NCBI GenBank assembly: GCA_016210285.1
Contig: JACQUN010000109.1
Location: 1 to 12,045 of the forward strand
DNA: 12,045 nucleotides
Direction of reading: 5' to 3'
Source: Chloroflexota bacterium
Lineage (GTDB): Bacteria; Chloroflexota; Dehalococcoidia; UBA1127; JACQUN01
In this document: positions 1-6,728 of the stretch, one piece after another
Position numbering within the stretch: the first letter of the stretch is position 1
How the letters are laid out: each line of letters begins with the position of its first letter
Notes under the pieces: generated by a model
Seen by the model: the letters and a program-made list of their open reading frames with translations, nothing else
What the model was told of the DNA's origin: nothing
Database searches by the model: none
Position numbers and translations under genes: made by a program

Positions 1-189
1 AGAATGACAAGTGCGACACTGCCAGCAGAACCGAAAGACCCTGGCGGGAAACGCCGCGAGGAGAAAGCCCCTGGAGATCCGTATGCTGTGGCAAGGGTCC
101 CCATCTCCGGGAGAGGGCAAGGGATTCACCGCCTTGGGGGAGTCCGAGGGGCTTGCCCATCGGACGTTTCCCTCTGATGGGGCCCTGCC
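1..189. other. Left-edge intergenic stretch, no gene recognised
   Basis: This stretch lies downstream of the amidase gene, which is on the minus strand. The short open frames crossing it have no recognisable domain and run antisense into the amidase, so I do not call them. A 7-bp inverted repeat (GGGCAAG at 115-121, CTTGCCC at 152-158) has a 30-base loop and no T-tract, so it is not a convincing terminator. I see nothing else here. Confidence 0.5.
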
Positions 190-1605
190 CTACCCTGCCA
201 GGGGAGGCACGCGGGCGTGCCAGTCGGTGGCGCGCTGGTAGGCATCCGCCACCTTCAGGACGGTGGCCTCGTCGAAGTGCCGGCCTGCCACCTGGAAGGC
301 GACGGGCAGCCCATCACGGGAGAACCCGCACGGGACAGAGACGGCGGGCTGGCCCGACAGGTTGAAGGGGCGGGTCAGCTTGGAAAGCAGCAGGAGAACG
401 TCGGTGGACACACCACGCACCTGGATGGTGGTTGCCCCAATCCTGGGCGCGGGGATTGGGGCAGTGGGCGCCACCAGCACGTCAACGCGTTGCAGTGCCT
501 TCACAAGCTCCTCGGTGATCTGACGGCGAACCCTCTGGGCCTTGATGTAGTGGACCGCCAGCTCCATGCTGGCCTGCTCCAGCCGGTTCCGCACATCCAC
601 CCCGTAGTCCCCGGCCCGAGTACGCAGCCAACGCTCGTGGAAGGTGGCGGCCTCGGCCCAGGAGATGAGGGAGCCCGCCGCTGCAGCGTACGGCATCGTG
701 GGCAGGGACACCTCCTCCACCGCGCAGCCCAGCTCTCCCAGGACCCCGATGGCGCGGCGTACCGCCTGCTCTACGTCCGGGTCAAGCTCGTCCCAGAAGT
801 ACTCCCGCGGGATGCCCACCCGCAGCCCTTTGATGTTGCCATCCAGGGCACGGGGGTAGTCCGACACCGGGATGTCAGCAGAGGAGGAGTCTTTCGGGTC
901 GTGCCCCGCGATAGCCTGGAGGACCAGGGCGGCATCGGCTGCCGTGCGGGTCAGGGGCCCGGCGTGGTCCAACGACCAGCTCAGGGGTACGACCCCGTGC
1001 CGGCTGACCCGGCCGTACGTGGGCTTGAGGCCCACCACGCCGCAGACCGCTGCCGGAAGGCGAATGGACCCCCCGGTGTCCGAGCCCAAGGATGCCAGGT
1101 CCGTGCGCGCGGCTATCGCGGCACCCGAGCCGCCGCTGGAGCCGCCCGGGATGCGGTCCAGCTTCCAGGGGTTGTGGCAGGGCCCGTAGTGCGGGTTGTT
1201 GGTGGTGGCCCCCATGGCGAACTCGTGCATGTGGGCCTTCCCGACGATCACTGCGCCCGCTTCTCTGAGGCGGGTGGTCACCGTGGCGTCGTAGTCGGGG
1301 ACGAAATCGGCCATGATTCGCGACCCGGCGGTGGTGCGGACGCCCCTGGTGTAGTAGAGGTCTTTCAGCGACACGGGGATGCCGTGGAGGGGCCCCCGAT
1401 AGCGCCCCTGCTGGATCTCCCGCTCCGCCTGCTGGGCTGCCTGCATGGCGCTATCCGCCATGACGGTGAGGTAGGCGTTGAGCTTGGGGTTGAGCCTCTG
1501 GATGCGCTCCAGGCTGGCTCCCACCAGCTCTACCGGGGACAGGGCCTTCTTCTCGATGAGCCGGGCGGCCTCTACGATGGTGAGCCTGGTCAGGTCGAGG
1601 GGCAT
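190..1605 (-). CDS. Amidase-signature family hydrolase (GatA/AtzE-like)
   Basis: This 471-residue serine amidohydrolase belongs to the amidase-signature family, whose members hydrolyse amides through a Lys-cisSer-Ser triad. The triad is visible: Lys81 in PVSLKD, Ser156 in GGSSGGSG, and the nucleophile Ser180 in GSDTGGSIR. The 24-residue gap from Ser156 to Ser180 matches GatA. The length also fits GatA (about 480) and AtzE-type amidases (about 460-475). The C-terminal part reads FNLSGQPAVSVPCGF rather than the TIPANLAGLPA-like stretch usual in GatA, which favours a metabolic amidase. There is no gatB in the window. The ATG start lies 2 bases after the stop of the small GatC-like gene and is preceded by AAGGGAGAAG, so the two are translationally coupled. 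The enzyme is presumably cytosolic and its substrate is unknown. A true tRNA-dependent amidotransferase subunit A remains possible if gatB lies elsewhere. Confidence 0.88.
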   Translation of the reverse strand: MPLDLTRLTIVEAARLIEKKALSPVELVGASLERIQRLNPKLNAYLTVMADSAMQAAQQAEREIQQGRYRGPLHGIPVSLKDLYYTRGVRTTAGSRIMADFVPDYDATVTTRLREAGAVIVGKAHMHEFAMGATTNNPHYGPCHNPWKLDRIPGGSSGGSGAAIAARTDLASLGSDTGGSIRLPAAVCGVVGLKPTYGRVSRHGVVPLSWSLDHAGPLTRTAADAALVLQAIAGHDPKDSSSADIPVSDYPRALDGNIKGLRVGIPREYFWDELDPDVEQAVRRAIGVLGELGCAVEEVSLPTMPYAAAAGSLISWAEAATFHERWLRTRAGDYGVDVRNRLEQASMELAVHYIKAQRVRRQITEELVKALQRVDVLVAPTAPIPAPRIGATTIQVRGVSTDVLLLLSKLTRPFNLSGQPAVSVPCGFSRDGLPVAFQVAGRHFDEATVLKVADAYQRATDWHARVPPLAG

Positions 1606-1607
1606 GG

Positions 1608-1805
1608 CTACTTCTCCCTTATGGGGAGGATGAAGGCGGGTTCCGTCTCTCCCAGCTCCACCTCATCCAGCCGTGCGGCCCGGCTCAGCAGGTCCTGCAC
1701 CTGGGGCGCCAGTTCCTCCAGCCGTTGTCGGCTGAGCTTCAGACCGGCGAAGCGGGCCAGGGCGCTCAGGGTCGTGGGCGAGAGCTTTTGGGCCTGGGCG
1801 GGCAT
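1608..1805 (-). CDS. Small GatC/AtzG-like amidase partner protein
   Basis: This 65-residue protein has an N-terminal helical region (LSPTTLSALARFAGLKLS, residues 8-25), a second helix, and a short tail with TEPAFILP. It resembles GatC, which stabilises GatA in the tRNA amidotransferase. It ends where GatC normally continues into its R-x-D-containing tail, and GatC is usually about 95-100 residues. The size and the EPAFILP-like ending are closer to the small AtzG/DUF4089 proteins that bind AtzE-type amidases. Its position immediately before the amidase gene supports a role as obligate partner or chaperone subunit. The ATG is well supported by GAAGGAGG just upstream. The assignment rests on short-sequence pattern and context only. 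A shortened true GatC is the main alternative. Confidence 0.7.
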   Translation of the reverse strand: MPAQAQKLSPTTLSALARFAGLKLSRQRLEELAPQVQDLLSRAARLDEVELGETEPAFILPIREK

Positions 1806-1841
1806 GTCTCCCTCCTTCTCCGGAGTGGTTCTGGACTCTGG

Positions 1842-2192
1842 CTAAAGTAGCTGCCGCTGGGGATCGGTAGTCGGGAAGATGGCCAGGACCCTGGCAGGCC
1901 CGCGGGTGCGGTTCGCCAGCATGTGCTTGACCCCTTTGGGCGCGAGGATGGTGTGGCCTGGGCCCAGGGTCCGCACCTCGTCCCCCAGGGTCGCCTCCAC
2001 CGCTCCCTCCAGCACCACGATGGCCTCCTCGTGGGTGGGATGGATATGGAGGGGGATGCTGGCGCCCGGTGCGACGGCCATGTCGTTGACCGTGAGGGAC
2101 ACGGCGCCCACCTCTTTACGGACGAGGGGCTTGCTGTGCACCTTCGGGAAAACCTCCTGGCTGGCTATTGCAGAACCGTCAAGGATAGGCAT
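1842..2192 (-). CDS. Single-domain cupin protein
   Basis: This 116-residue protein shows both cupin motifs. Motif 1 is G-x5-H-x-H-x4-E-x6-G (GASIPLHIHPTHEEA with VVLEG after it, near residues 43-63). Motif 2 is G-x5-P-x-G-x2-H-x3-N (GHTILAPKGVKHMLAN). The two His, the Glu and the later His are the usual metal ligands, so it probably binds a divalent metal in a small beta-barrel. Such stand-alone cupins may be enzymes, sugar or ligand sensors, or stabilising proteins, and the sequence does not say which. It is the first gene of the minus-strand operon, 36 bases before the GatC-like gene. The ATG follows AGAGGAGGCGTT, a strong ribosome binding site. Confidence 0.85.
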   Translation of the reverse strand: MPILDGSAIASQEVFPKVHSKPLVRKEVGAVSLTVNDMAVAPGASIPLHIHPTHEEAIVVLEGAVEATLGDEVRTLGPGHTILAPKGVKHMLANRTRGPARVLAIFPTTDPQRQLL

Positions 2193-2286
2193 GAACGCCT
2201 CCTCTCTGGGGGTGAAGGGGGTTCGGAACAGGGCAAGCTCGGCTGAAGCCCGGTGCTCTTGCTGTGCCCTGGGACCGGACGGTGTG

Positions 2287-2315
2287 ATTATAGTGGAGGC
2301 CCTTCGCCTTCACAA
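2287..2315 (-). promoter_or_regulatory. Promoter of the cupin-amidase operon
   Basis: Read on the minus strand, TTGTGA (2315-2310), 17 bases, then a perfect TATAAT (2292-2287) form a good sigma70-type promoter. Transcription would start near 2280, giving a leader of about 88 bases before the cupin ATG. It lies back to back with the menA promoter. Confidence 0.6.
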
Positions 2316-2355
2316 CAGCGGGCCATCGGCGGTGCCTTCTGTGACACCATTCGAC

Positions 2356-2361
2356 TATAAT
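2356..2361 (+). promoter_or_regulatory. Minus-10 box of the menA promoter
   Basis: A perfect TATAAT lies 30 bases before the menA ATG, which would give a 5' leader of about 24 bases. No good -35 hexamer is found 16-18 bases upstream (TGCCTT at 2333-2338 is poor). The promoter may therefore be activator-dependent or weak. Confidence 0.45.
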
Positions 2362-2391
2362 AGGTGGCACCATCTGATGTTGCAGTAAGGG

Positions 2392-3300
2392 ATGAGCACT
2401 CCAAGCAATCTCTTTCAGGTGTGGCTCCGAGCCATCCGGCTCTGGTCCCTGCCGGCCTCAATCGTCCCGGTGCTGGTGGGCACTGCCCTGGCCTTTGCCC
2501 AGGACCAGGTGGACTATCTCCTGTTCGCTCTCACCCTGCTGGGCTCCGTGCTGGTGCAGGTAGGGACCAATCTTGTGGATGAGTACGCCGACCATGTCAG
2601 CGGCGGCAGCAGGGGCAAGGTGCTGGCTCCATACAAGGTGATCGCTCTGGGCCTTCTGTCTCCTGGCGCCGTGAGGCTCGGAGTCATGGTGAGCTTCAGC
2701 CTGGCCACCCTTATCGGCCTGTACATCGTCTGGGTCGCAGGCTGGCCGATTCTGGTAGTGTGTCTGGCGAGCCTGGCCGTGGCCTATTTCTACAGCGCCG
2801 GGCCAAAGCCCCTGGGGAACCTGGGTTTGGGAGAACCCGTTGTCTTCCTCTTCATGGGCCCGGTGATGGTCATGGCCGCGTACTACGTGCAAGCCAGGGG
2901 CGTGATCTGGGAGGCGTTCCTGCTCTCCCTCCCTGTCGGCTTCCTGGTGACTGCCATCCTGGTGGTGAACGACCTTCGGGACCGGGAAGAGGACGCGGCT
3001 GCCGGCAAGGTAACCCCGGTGACGTTGCTGGGGAAGCCCTTCGCGGGGACGCTGTTCCGGCTCCTGGTCGCTGGGGCCTTCTTGAGTGTGGCGCTGCTGA
3101 TTGCTCTGGATCGCGGCGCCCTGCCCACCCTGGCCGTCTTGTTGGCCCTACCGAAGGCTCTCGCCACCGCTCGCCTCGTCACCCCTGGCCAGGAGCGGCC
3201 GCGCCTCACCCTGGCCCTTCAACACGCTGCCGGGCTCCACTTCCAGTTCGGACTCCTGCTGGCCGCTGGACTGGTCGCCAGCGCGCTGCTGGCCTCCTAG
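2392..3300 (+). CDS. menA: 1,4-dihydroxy-2-naphthoate polyprenyltransferase (MenA)
   Basis: MenA is an integral membrane UbiA-family prenyltransferase that joins a polyprenyl diphosphate to 1,4-dihydroxy-2-naphthoate, giving demethylmenaquinone. The 302-residue protein is close to the usual length and is mostly hydrophobic, with about eight likely membrane helices. The first Asp-rich motif is NLVDEYADH (residues 60-68) and the second is NDLRDREED (193-201) followed by GKVTPVTLLG. Both bind the magnesium-diphosphate head group. The YSAGPKPLGNLGLGE stretch (134-148) is typical of MenA. The next gene is the methyltransferase for the following step, 8 bases away, which makes MenA more likely than another UbiA-family enzyme. 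The AAGG just before the ATG is a weak, closely spaced ribosome binding site, so initiation may be poor or nearly leaderless. Confidence 0.88.
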   Translation: MSTPSNLFQVWLRAIRLWSLPASIVPVLVGTALAFAQDQVDYLLFALTLLGSVLVQVGTNLVDEYADHVSGGSRGKVLAPYKVIALGLLSPGAVRLGVMVSFSLATLIGLYIVWVAGWPILVVCLASLAVAYFYSAGPKPLGNLGLGEPVVFLFMGPVMVMAAYYVQARGVIWEAFLLSLPVGFLVTAILVVNDLRDREEDAAAGKVTPVTLLGKPFAGTLFRLLVAGAFLSVALLIALDRGALPTLAVLLALPKALATARLVTPGQERPRLTLALQHAAGLHFQFGLLLAAGLVASALLAS

Positions 3301-3308
3301 GCGCGGCG

Positions 3309-4073
3309 ATGGAGCGCAGGGAGGGTGATGTCAAGGTCCGCTATGTGGCAGCCATGTTCGCCCGCATCGCCCGCCGCTATGACCTCCTGAACACGGTGAT
3401 GACGGGTGGCATGCACCACCGGTGGCGCACTCTGACTGCCCGTCTGGCCGTTGGTTCGCTGCCCTCCTCCACCCCAGCAGGCGGGCCGGACGCCCTTGCC
3501 CTGGACATCGGCACGGGCACAGGGGACCTGGCGCTTGCCCTGGCGCGTCGCAAAGAGGTGCGCCAGGTAGTGGCCCTGGACCTGGTGCCAGAGATGCTCC
3601 ACCTGGCGGTCAGGAAGGCGGTGCGCTCCGGCCTTCAGGGGCGGGTGAGCCTGGTCCTTGGTGATGCCCTGGCCCTTCCGTTCCCCGACACCACCTTTGC
3701 CTGCACCACCGCTGGGTTCAGCATGCGCAACGTCGCCGACGTGGGGCAGGCCCTGGCGGAGATGGCGCGGGTGACCAGGTCTGGCGGGCGGGTCGTTGTG
3801 CTGGAGCTGACCCCCCTGCGGCGGTGGGGCCCCTTCGCCAGCCTCTTCCGCCTTTGCTTTCGGAGCGTCCCCCCTCTCCTGGGCCAGCTCCTGGCGGGCA
3901 ACCGGGAGGCGTATACCTATCTGCCCGCCTCGGTGGAGGTCTTCCCCAACGCGGCTGAGTTCACCTGGCACATGGAGCGGGCGGGACTGCGGGACGTGCG
4001 CTACCGCCTGCTGGGCCTGGGTACGGTGGCGCTGCACGTGGGGGTGAAGGGGCCGCTCGGCGGCGAGGGGTGA
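3309..4073 (+). CDS. menG: Demethylmenaquinone methyltransferase (MenG/UbiE family)
   Basis: This class I SAM-dependent methyltransferase of 254 residues should methylate demethylmenaquinone to menaquinone at the membrane surface. UbiE signature 1 is seen as YDLLNTVMTGGMHHRW (residues 24-39). The SAM-binding motif I is ALDIGTGTGDLAL (64-76), and a VALDLVP acidic loop follows at 88-94. Signature 2 is RVTRSGGRVVVLEL (154-167). PNAAEFTWHMERAGL near residue 213 resembles the family's C-terminal region. The start is the ATG 8 bases after the menA stop. No strong Shine-Dalgarno is seen, so translation is probably coupled to menA. The upstream menaquinone genes (menF, menD, menE, menB or the futalosine set) are not in the window. 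The 3' end faces the convergent yqeK gene with only 31 bases between the stops and no clear terminator. Confidence 0.88.
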   Translation: MERREGDVKVRYVAAMFARIARRYDLLNTVMTGGMHHRWRTLTARLAVGSLPSSTPAGGPDALALDIGTGTGDLALALARRKEVRQVVALDLVPEMLHLAVRKAVRSGLQGRVSLVLGDALALPFPDTTFACTTAGFSMRNVADVGQALAEMARVTRSGGRVVVLELTPLRRWGPFASLFRLCFRSVPPLLGQLLAGNREAYTYLPASVEVFPNAAEFTWHMERAGLRDVRYRLLGLGTVALHVGVKGPLGGEG

Positions 4074-4104
4074 GAGAAGAGGCCGATGAGGGGGGCCGCA
4101 ACGA

Positions 4105-4707
4105 CTATGGCGGGGACAGCCCCCTGCTGGCGCGGAGCAGCAACTCGTTCCGGGCATCCACCGAGGCCGGGTGAAGGGGTTCGCCCAATTCCATCAGGCG
4201 GCAGAGGTCGGCGGTGAGGAACTCGACCATGGCCTGCTCCAGGTCTCGCCTTGCCAGCTCCCTGATGCGCCCCAGGAAGGGGTAGCGAGCGGCTTTTGCT
4301 GGGTCCAGCTTGTCAGCAAGGAACACGACCTTGGCAATAGCCCCCAGTCCTGCCCTGGCGGTGGAGTGCCAGTGCACCGCCTCCAGCACCTCTGTGTCGG
4401 TGACGCCCATGTGGAGCCGGAGCCACCCGGCCGCCACTGGCCCGTGGAGCAGGACCGGCAGGTGCTCCTCCACCGGGTGCACGGCCAGGCCCAGGCGGCG
4501 CGTCTCCGCCAAAAGGGCGTCGCCTTTGAGTGCCCGGGCGACGTCATGGGCGGCCGCCGCCAGGTCAAGCCGCTCTGGTTCCAGGTCCAGGGGCGCCCCC
4601 AGCTCGCAGGCGAGCTGCCGCACCCGTTCAATGTGCTCCCGGAGCCCGGCGGGGAGCTGGCTCAGGGCCCGCCGTAGCTCGGATGGGAGGGCGCTTTGCC
4701 CCTTCAC
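4105..4707 (-). CDS. yqeK: HD-domain phosphohydrolase, YqeK-like (Ap4A hydrolase)
   Basis: This 200-residue HD-superfamily protein matches the YqeK pattern. YqeK enzymes cleave diadenosine tetraphosphate symmetrically to two ADP. Metal-ligand candidates are His25 (REHIERV), His54-Asp55 (AAAAHDVAR), His88 (LLHGPVAAG), His112/His114 (HWHS) and Asp132 (VFLADKLDP). The C-terminal VDARNELLLR resembles the ARN-containing tail of the family. The GTG start at 4707 is chosen because AAGGAG lies just upstream and the HIT stop is 16 bases before it, so the two are co-transcribed. YqeK is more often found beside nadD and rsfS, neither of which is here. The HxxxH-type region reads HWHS rather than the common HTTG, so substrate preference could differ. 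Confidence 0.78.
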   Translation of the reverse strand: MKGQSALPSELRRALSQLPAGLREHIERVRQLACELGAPLDLEPERLDLAAAAHDVARALKGDALLAETRRLGLAVHPVEEHLPVLLHGPVAAGWLRLHMGVTDTEVLEAVHWHSTARAGLGAIAKVVFLADKLDPAKAARYPFLGRIRELARRDLEQAMVEFLTADLCRLMELGEPLHPASVDARNELLLRASRGLSPP

Positions 4708-4722
4708 CGACTCCTTGCCTCG

Positions 4723-5067
4723 CTATCCCATCGCGCCGAGGTTCTTGCCCGCCAGCAGGTGGAGGTGCAGGTGGGGGACCTCCTGGCCCGAAGCAGCGCC
4801 CTGATTCACCACAAGGCGGTAGCCCTGGTCAGCGACTCCTTCCCGCTTCGCCATCTCCTCTGCCACGGTGAAGAGGTGGCCCACCATGCCCTCAGCCGGC
4901 TCGGTAAGGTAGGAGAGGAAGGTGAAGTGGCGGGTGGGGATGATGAGGAGGTGGACGGGGGCCTTGGGCTGGATATCCCGGATGACAAAGGCACGGTCGT
5001 CGTTGTAGAGGATGTTGCTCTTAGCCTTGCCGCGAGCGATGTCACAGAAGAGGCACTCCTGGGGCAT
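4723..5067 (-). CDS. HIT-family nucleotide hydrolase (Hint-like)
   Basis: This 114-residue histidine triad protein is of the Hint/PKCI type, which hydrolyses AMP-linked phosphoramidates and related nucleotides in the cytosol. The triad is PHLHLHLL with His99, His101 and His103, where the middle His is the expected nucleophile. An N-terminal CLFCDI pair (Cys5, Cys8) is the usual zinc-binding start of bacterial Hint proteins. DRAFVIRDIQPKAPVH (24-39) followed by LLIIP is the conserved nucleotide-pocket strand. The frame stays open for about 400 bases upstream. The ATG at 5067 is the true start because AGGAGG sits 7 bases before it and the homologous region begins exactly there. The gene is first in the operon and is followed by the yqeK-like gene. 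Confidence 0.9.
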   Translation of the reverse strand: MPQECLFCDIARGKAKSNILYNDDRAFVIRDIQPKAPVHLLIIPTRHFTFLSYLTEPAEGMVGHLFTVAEEMAKREGVADQGYRLVVNQGAASGQEVPHLHLHLLAGKNLGAMG

Positions 5068-5088
5068 AGCAGCCTCCTGTGCCAGGTT

Positions 5089-5124
5089 GCCCCTATTGTA
5101 GGGGCGGGAGAGGAGAATCCGCAA
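5089..5124 (-). promoter_or_regulatory. Candidate HIT-yqeK promoter with overlapping palindrome
   Basis: On the minus strand, TTGCGG (5124-5119), 18 bases and TACAAT (5100-5095) form a plausible but imperfect promoter. A perfect 17-base palindrome, GCCCCTA-TTG-TAGGGGC (5089-5105), covers the -10 box. It could be an operator, or a hairpin at the start of the transcript. The TSS would be near 5088, about 20 bases before the ATG. Confidence 0.4.
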
Positions 5125-5228
5125 GGTTTCCCAGGGGACAGGCGTCTCGTCGGGTTGCGAGCAGTGGTCTGGCTGAATGCGTGGGCACGGCGGAGCTTTC
5201 GGGAGGAGTTCGGCGCGGTTGCCGCCTC

Positions 5229-5257
5229 TTGACATCGCCTGGCGATAGTGCCAGAAT
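5229..5257 (+). promoter_or_regulatory. Sigma70-type promoter of the hydantoinase operon
   Basis: A perfect TTGACA (5229-5234) is followed by exactly 17 bases and CAGAAT (5252-5257, four of six matches to TATAAT). Transcription would start near 5264 and give a leader of about 30 bases. This fits the GTG start of the hydantoinase-like gene at 5294. Confidence 0.6.
5239..5254. promoter_or_regulatory. Operator-like dyad inside the hydantoinase promoter
   Basis: CTGGC-GATAGT-GCCAG is a perfect 5-bp dyad with a 6-base centre. It lies in the promoter spacer and runs into the first bases of the -10 box. A repressor bound there would block RNA polymerase. The dyad is short, so chance is possible. 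No regulator gene is in the window. Confidence 0.35.
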
Positions 5258-5293
5258 GCTTCCGTAGTCAAAACTGGTCTTGGGAGGTGGCAG

Positions 5294-6697
5294 GTGCCAA
5301 TGTTTGATCTCCTGGTCACCAAAGGCAAGGTCGTAATCCCAAAGCAAGGGACTATAGAAGCCGACGTTGCCGTTAAGGATGGCAAGGTCGCTGCTATCCT
5401 TGCCAGGGACTCCAGAGTAGATGCAGGGAAGGTTATTGATGCCACCGGGCTCCATGTGCTGCCCGGCGCCATAGACCCCCATGTCCACTGGGGCTACACA
5501 GCTACCTTTGAGGAGCAGTGCGAAGGGGACAGCCGGGCGGGTGCCATTGGAGGGGTTACTACTGGCCATATCATGGCTGTGGTCAACCCCAGCAACTGGG
5601 CCCAGTACGTGAAGGCTGGCAACTCCCTCTCCATGATGGACTATTTCTTTGGCCCTATCGTCCTGAACGCTGAAGACGTCAAGCTTATGGACCAGGCCAT
5701 CACTGAGTGGGGCGTCCCCTGCTTCAAGTTCCTGATGGGGTACAAGTCGCGCACCGGCGCGGCAAGTATCCAGGGGACGGTCAACGACCTCACCGACGGG
5801 ATCATGTACGATGCTTTTGTAAAGCTGGCTAGCTACCGCAAGAGGGGCTACCCCACGCTTGCGGTCGTCCATGCCGAGAACTCCGAAATAACGGCCCACT
5901 TCGTGGGCAAGACACAGGGCGAAGGGAAGAACAACCTGCGGGCGTGGCACGAGGCCAGCCCGGGCATGGCTGAAGCGGAGAACATCCTGCGCGCCGGCTA
6001 CTTCGCCGAGCTGGCAGGCTGCCCCCTCTACATTGTCCACCTGGGCGCTAAGGAGTCGGTGGAGGCGGTGCGGCGGGCGCGGCGGACCCATCCTGAGGTC
6101 TATGGGGAGACATGCCCCCAGTACCTGGCCAAGACCTGCGATGACCCCCTGCAGAACCTGTGCAAGATCAGCCCGCCCATCCGGACGGCAGAGGATCAGG
6201 CGGCGGTGTGGGAGGCGCTGCGGGATGGGACCTTTGAGTCGGTGGGCACCGACAACAGCAGCACGCTGGTAGCCGGCAAGAAGGGCACCATCTGGGATGC
6301 TGTACGAGGCTTCCCTGGCACCGGCACCCTGCTCCCTATCCTCCTCAGCGAAGGGGTAAACAAGGGGCGAATCACCCTGGAACGGGCCGTGGAGGTGGTC
6401 TCCTACAACCCTGCCCGCATCTTTGGCCTGTACCCCAGGAAGGGCACCATCCAGGTCGGCTCCGATGCCGACTTTGCCATTGTGAACATGAACCAGGAAA
6501 AGGCGGTCACCCGCCAGTTGCTCCAGCACTATGGGGACTTCAACATCTACGAGGGGATGCGCCTGAAGGGCTGGCCTGTCTACACCGTTTTGCGGGGCAC
6601 TATCGTGCAGCAAGATGGCAAGATCCTGGCGGCCAAGGGGACCGGGAAAAACCTTGAAGTCAGCAAGTGGGCCAAGGTACCGGCTGGCATACGCTAG
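5294..6697 (+). CDS. Dihydropyrimidinase/hydantoinase-like metal amidohydrolase
   Basis: This 467-residue cyclic amidohydrolase of the D-hydantoinase/dihydropyrimidinase family should open cyclic ureides or imides with a binuclear metal centre. All expected ligands are visible: His63 and His65 (DPHVHWG), the carboxylated Lys151 (FKFLMGYK), His193 (VVHAEN), His249 (YIVHLG) and Asp320 (VGTDNSS). Their spacing is close to that I recall for bacterial D-hydantoinase (58, 60, 150, 183, 239, 315). TCPQYL and KISPPIR are also family features. After Lys151 the sequence is SRTGAASIQGTVNDL, longer and different from the short loop in known hydantoinases, so the substrate is uncertain. The GTG start is preferred over the ATG two codons later because GGGAGGTGG lies 6 bases before it. 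The first 100 bases of the gene are only about 51% G+C. It is the first gene of an operon with two amidases. Confidence 0.87.
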   Translation: MPMFDLLVTKGKVVIPKQGTIEADVAVKDGKVAAILARDSRVDAGKVIDATGLHVLPGAIDPHVHWGYTATFEEQCEGDSRAGAIGGVTTGHIMAVVNPSNWAQYVKAGNSLSMMDYFFGPIVLNAEDVKLMDQAITEWGVPCFKFLMGYKSRTGAASIQGTVNDLTDGIMYDAFVKLASYRKRGYPTLAVVHAENSEITAHFVGKTQGEGKNNLRAWHEASPGMAEAENILRAGYFAELAGCPLYIVHLGAKESVEAVRRARRTHPEVYGETCPQYLAKTCDDPLQNLCKISPPIRTAEDQAAVWEALRDGTFESVGTDNSSTLVAGKKGTIWDAVRGFPGTGTLLPILLSEGVNKGRITLERAVEVVSYNPARIFGLYPRKGTIQVGSDADFAIVNMNQEKAVTRQLLQHYGDFNIYEGMRLKGWPVYTVLRGTIVQQDGKILAAKGTGKNLEVSKWAKVPAGIR

Positions 6698-6728
6698 GGC
6701 GAAGGACACGAGGAAAAGGAGGCGGAAC

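Noticed and set aside
217..1845. A 542-codon open frame on the plus strand
   Set aside because: It is the antisense shadow of the amidase and GatC-like genes. The composition is Gly/Arg/Val/His-rich and no motif is seen.
2760..3308. N-terminal extension of the menG frame into menA
   Set aside because: It is out-of-frame translation of menA. The UbiE-like sequence begins only after 3309.
5068..5472. N-terminal extension of the HIT protein to 249 residues
   Set aside because: The extension overlaps the hydantoinase promoter and gene start. The strong AGGAGG and the family N-terminus (CLFC) place the start at 5067.
6615..6728. N-terminal extension of cysteine hydrolase copy 1
   Set aside because: It overlaps the hydantoinase 3' end. 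The GTG at 6729 has an ideal ribosome binding site and gives the same length as copy 2.
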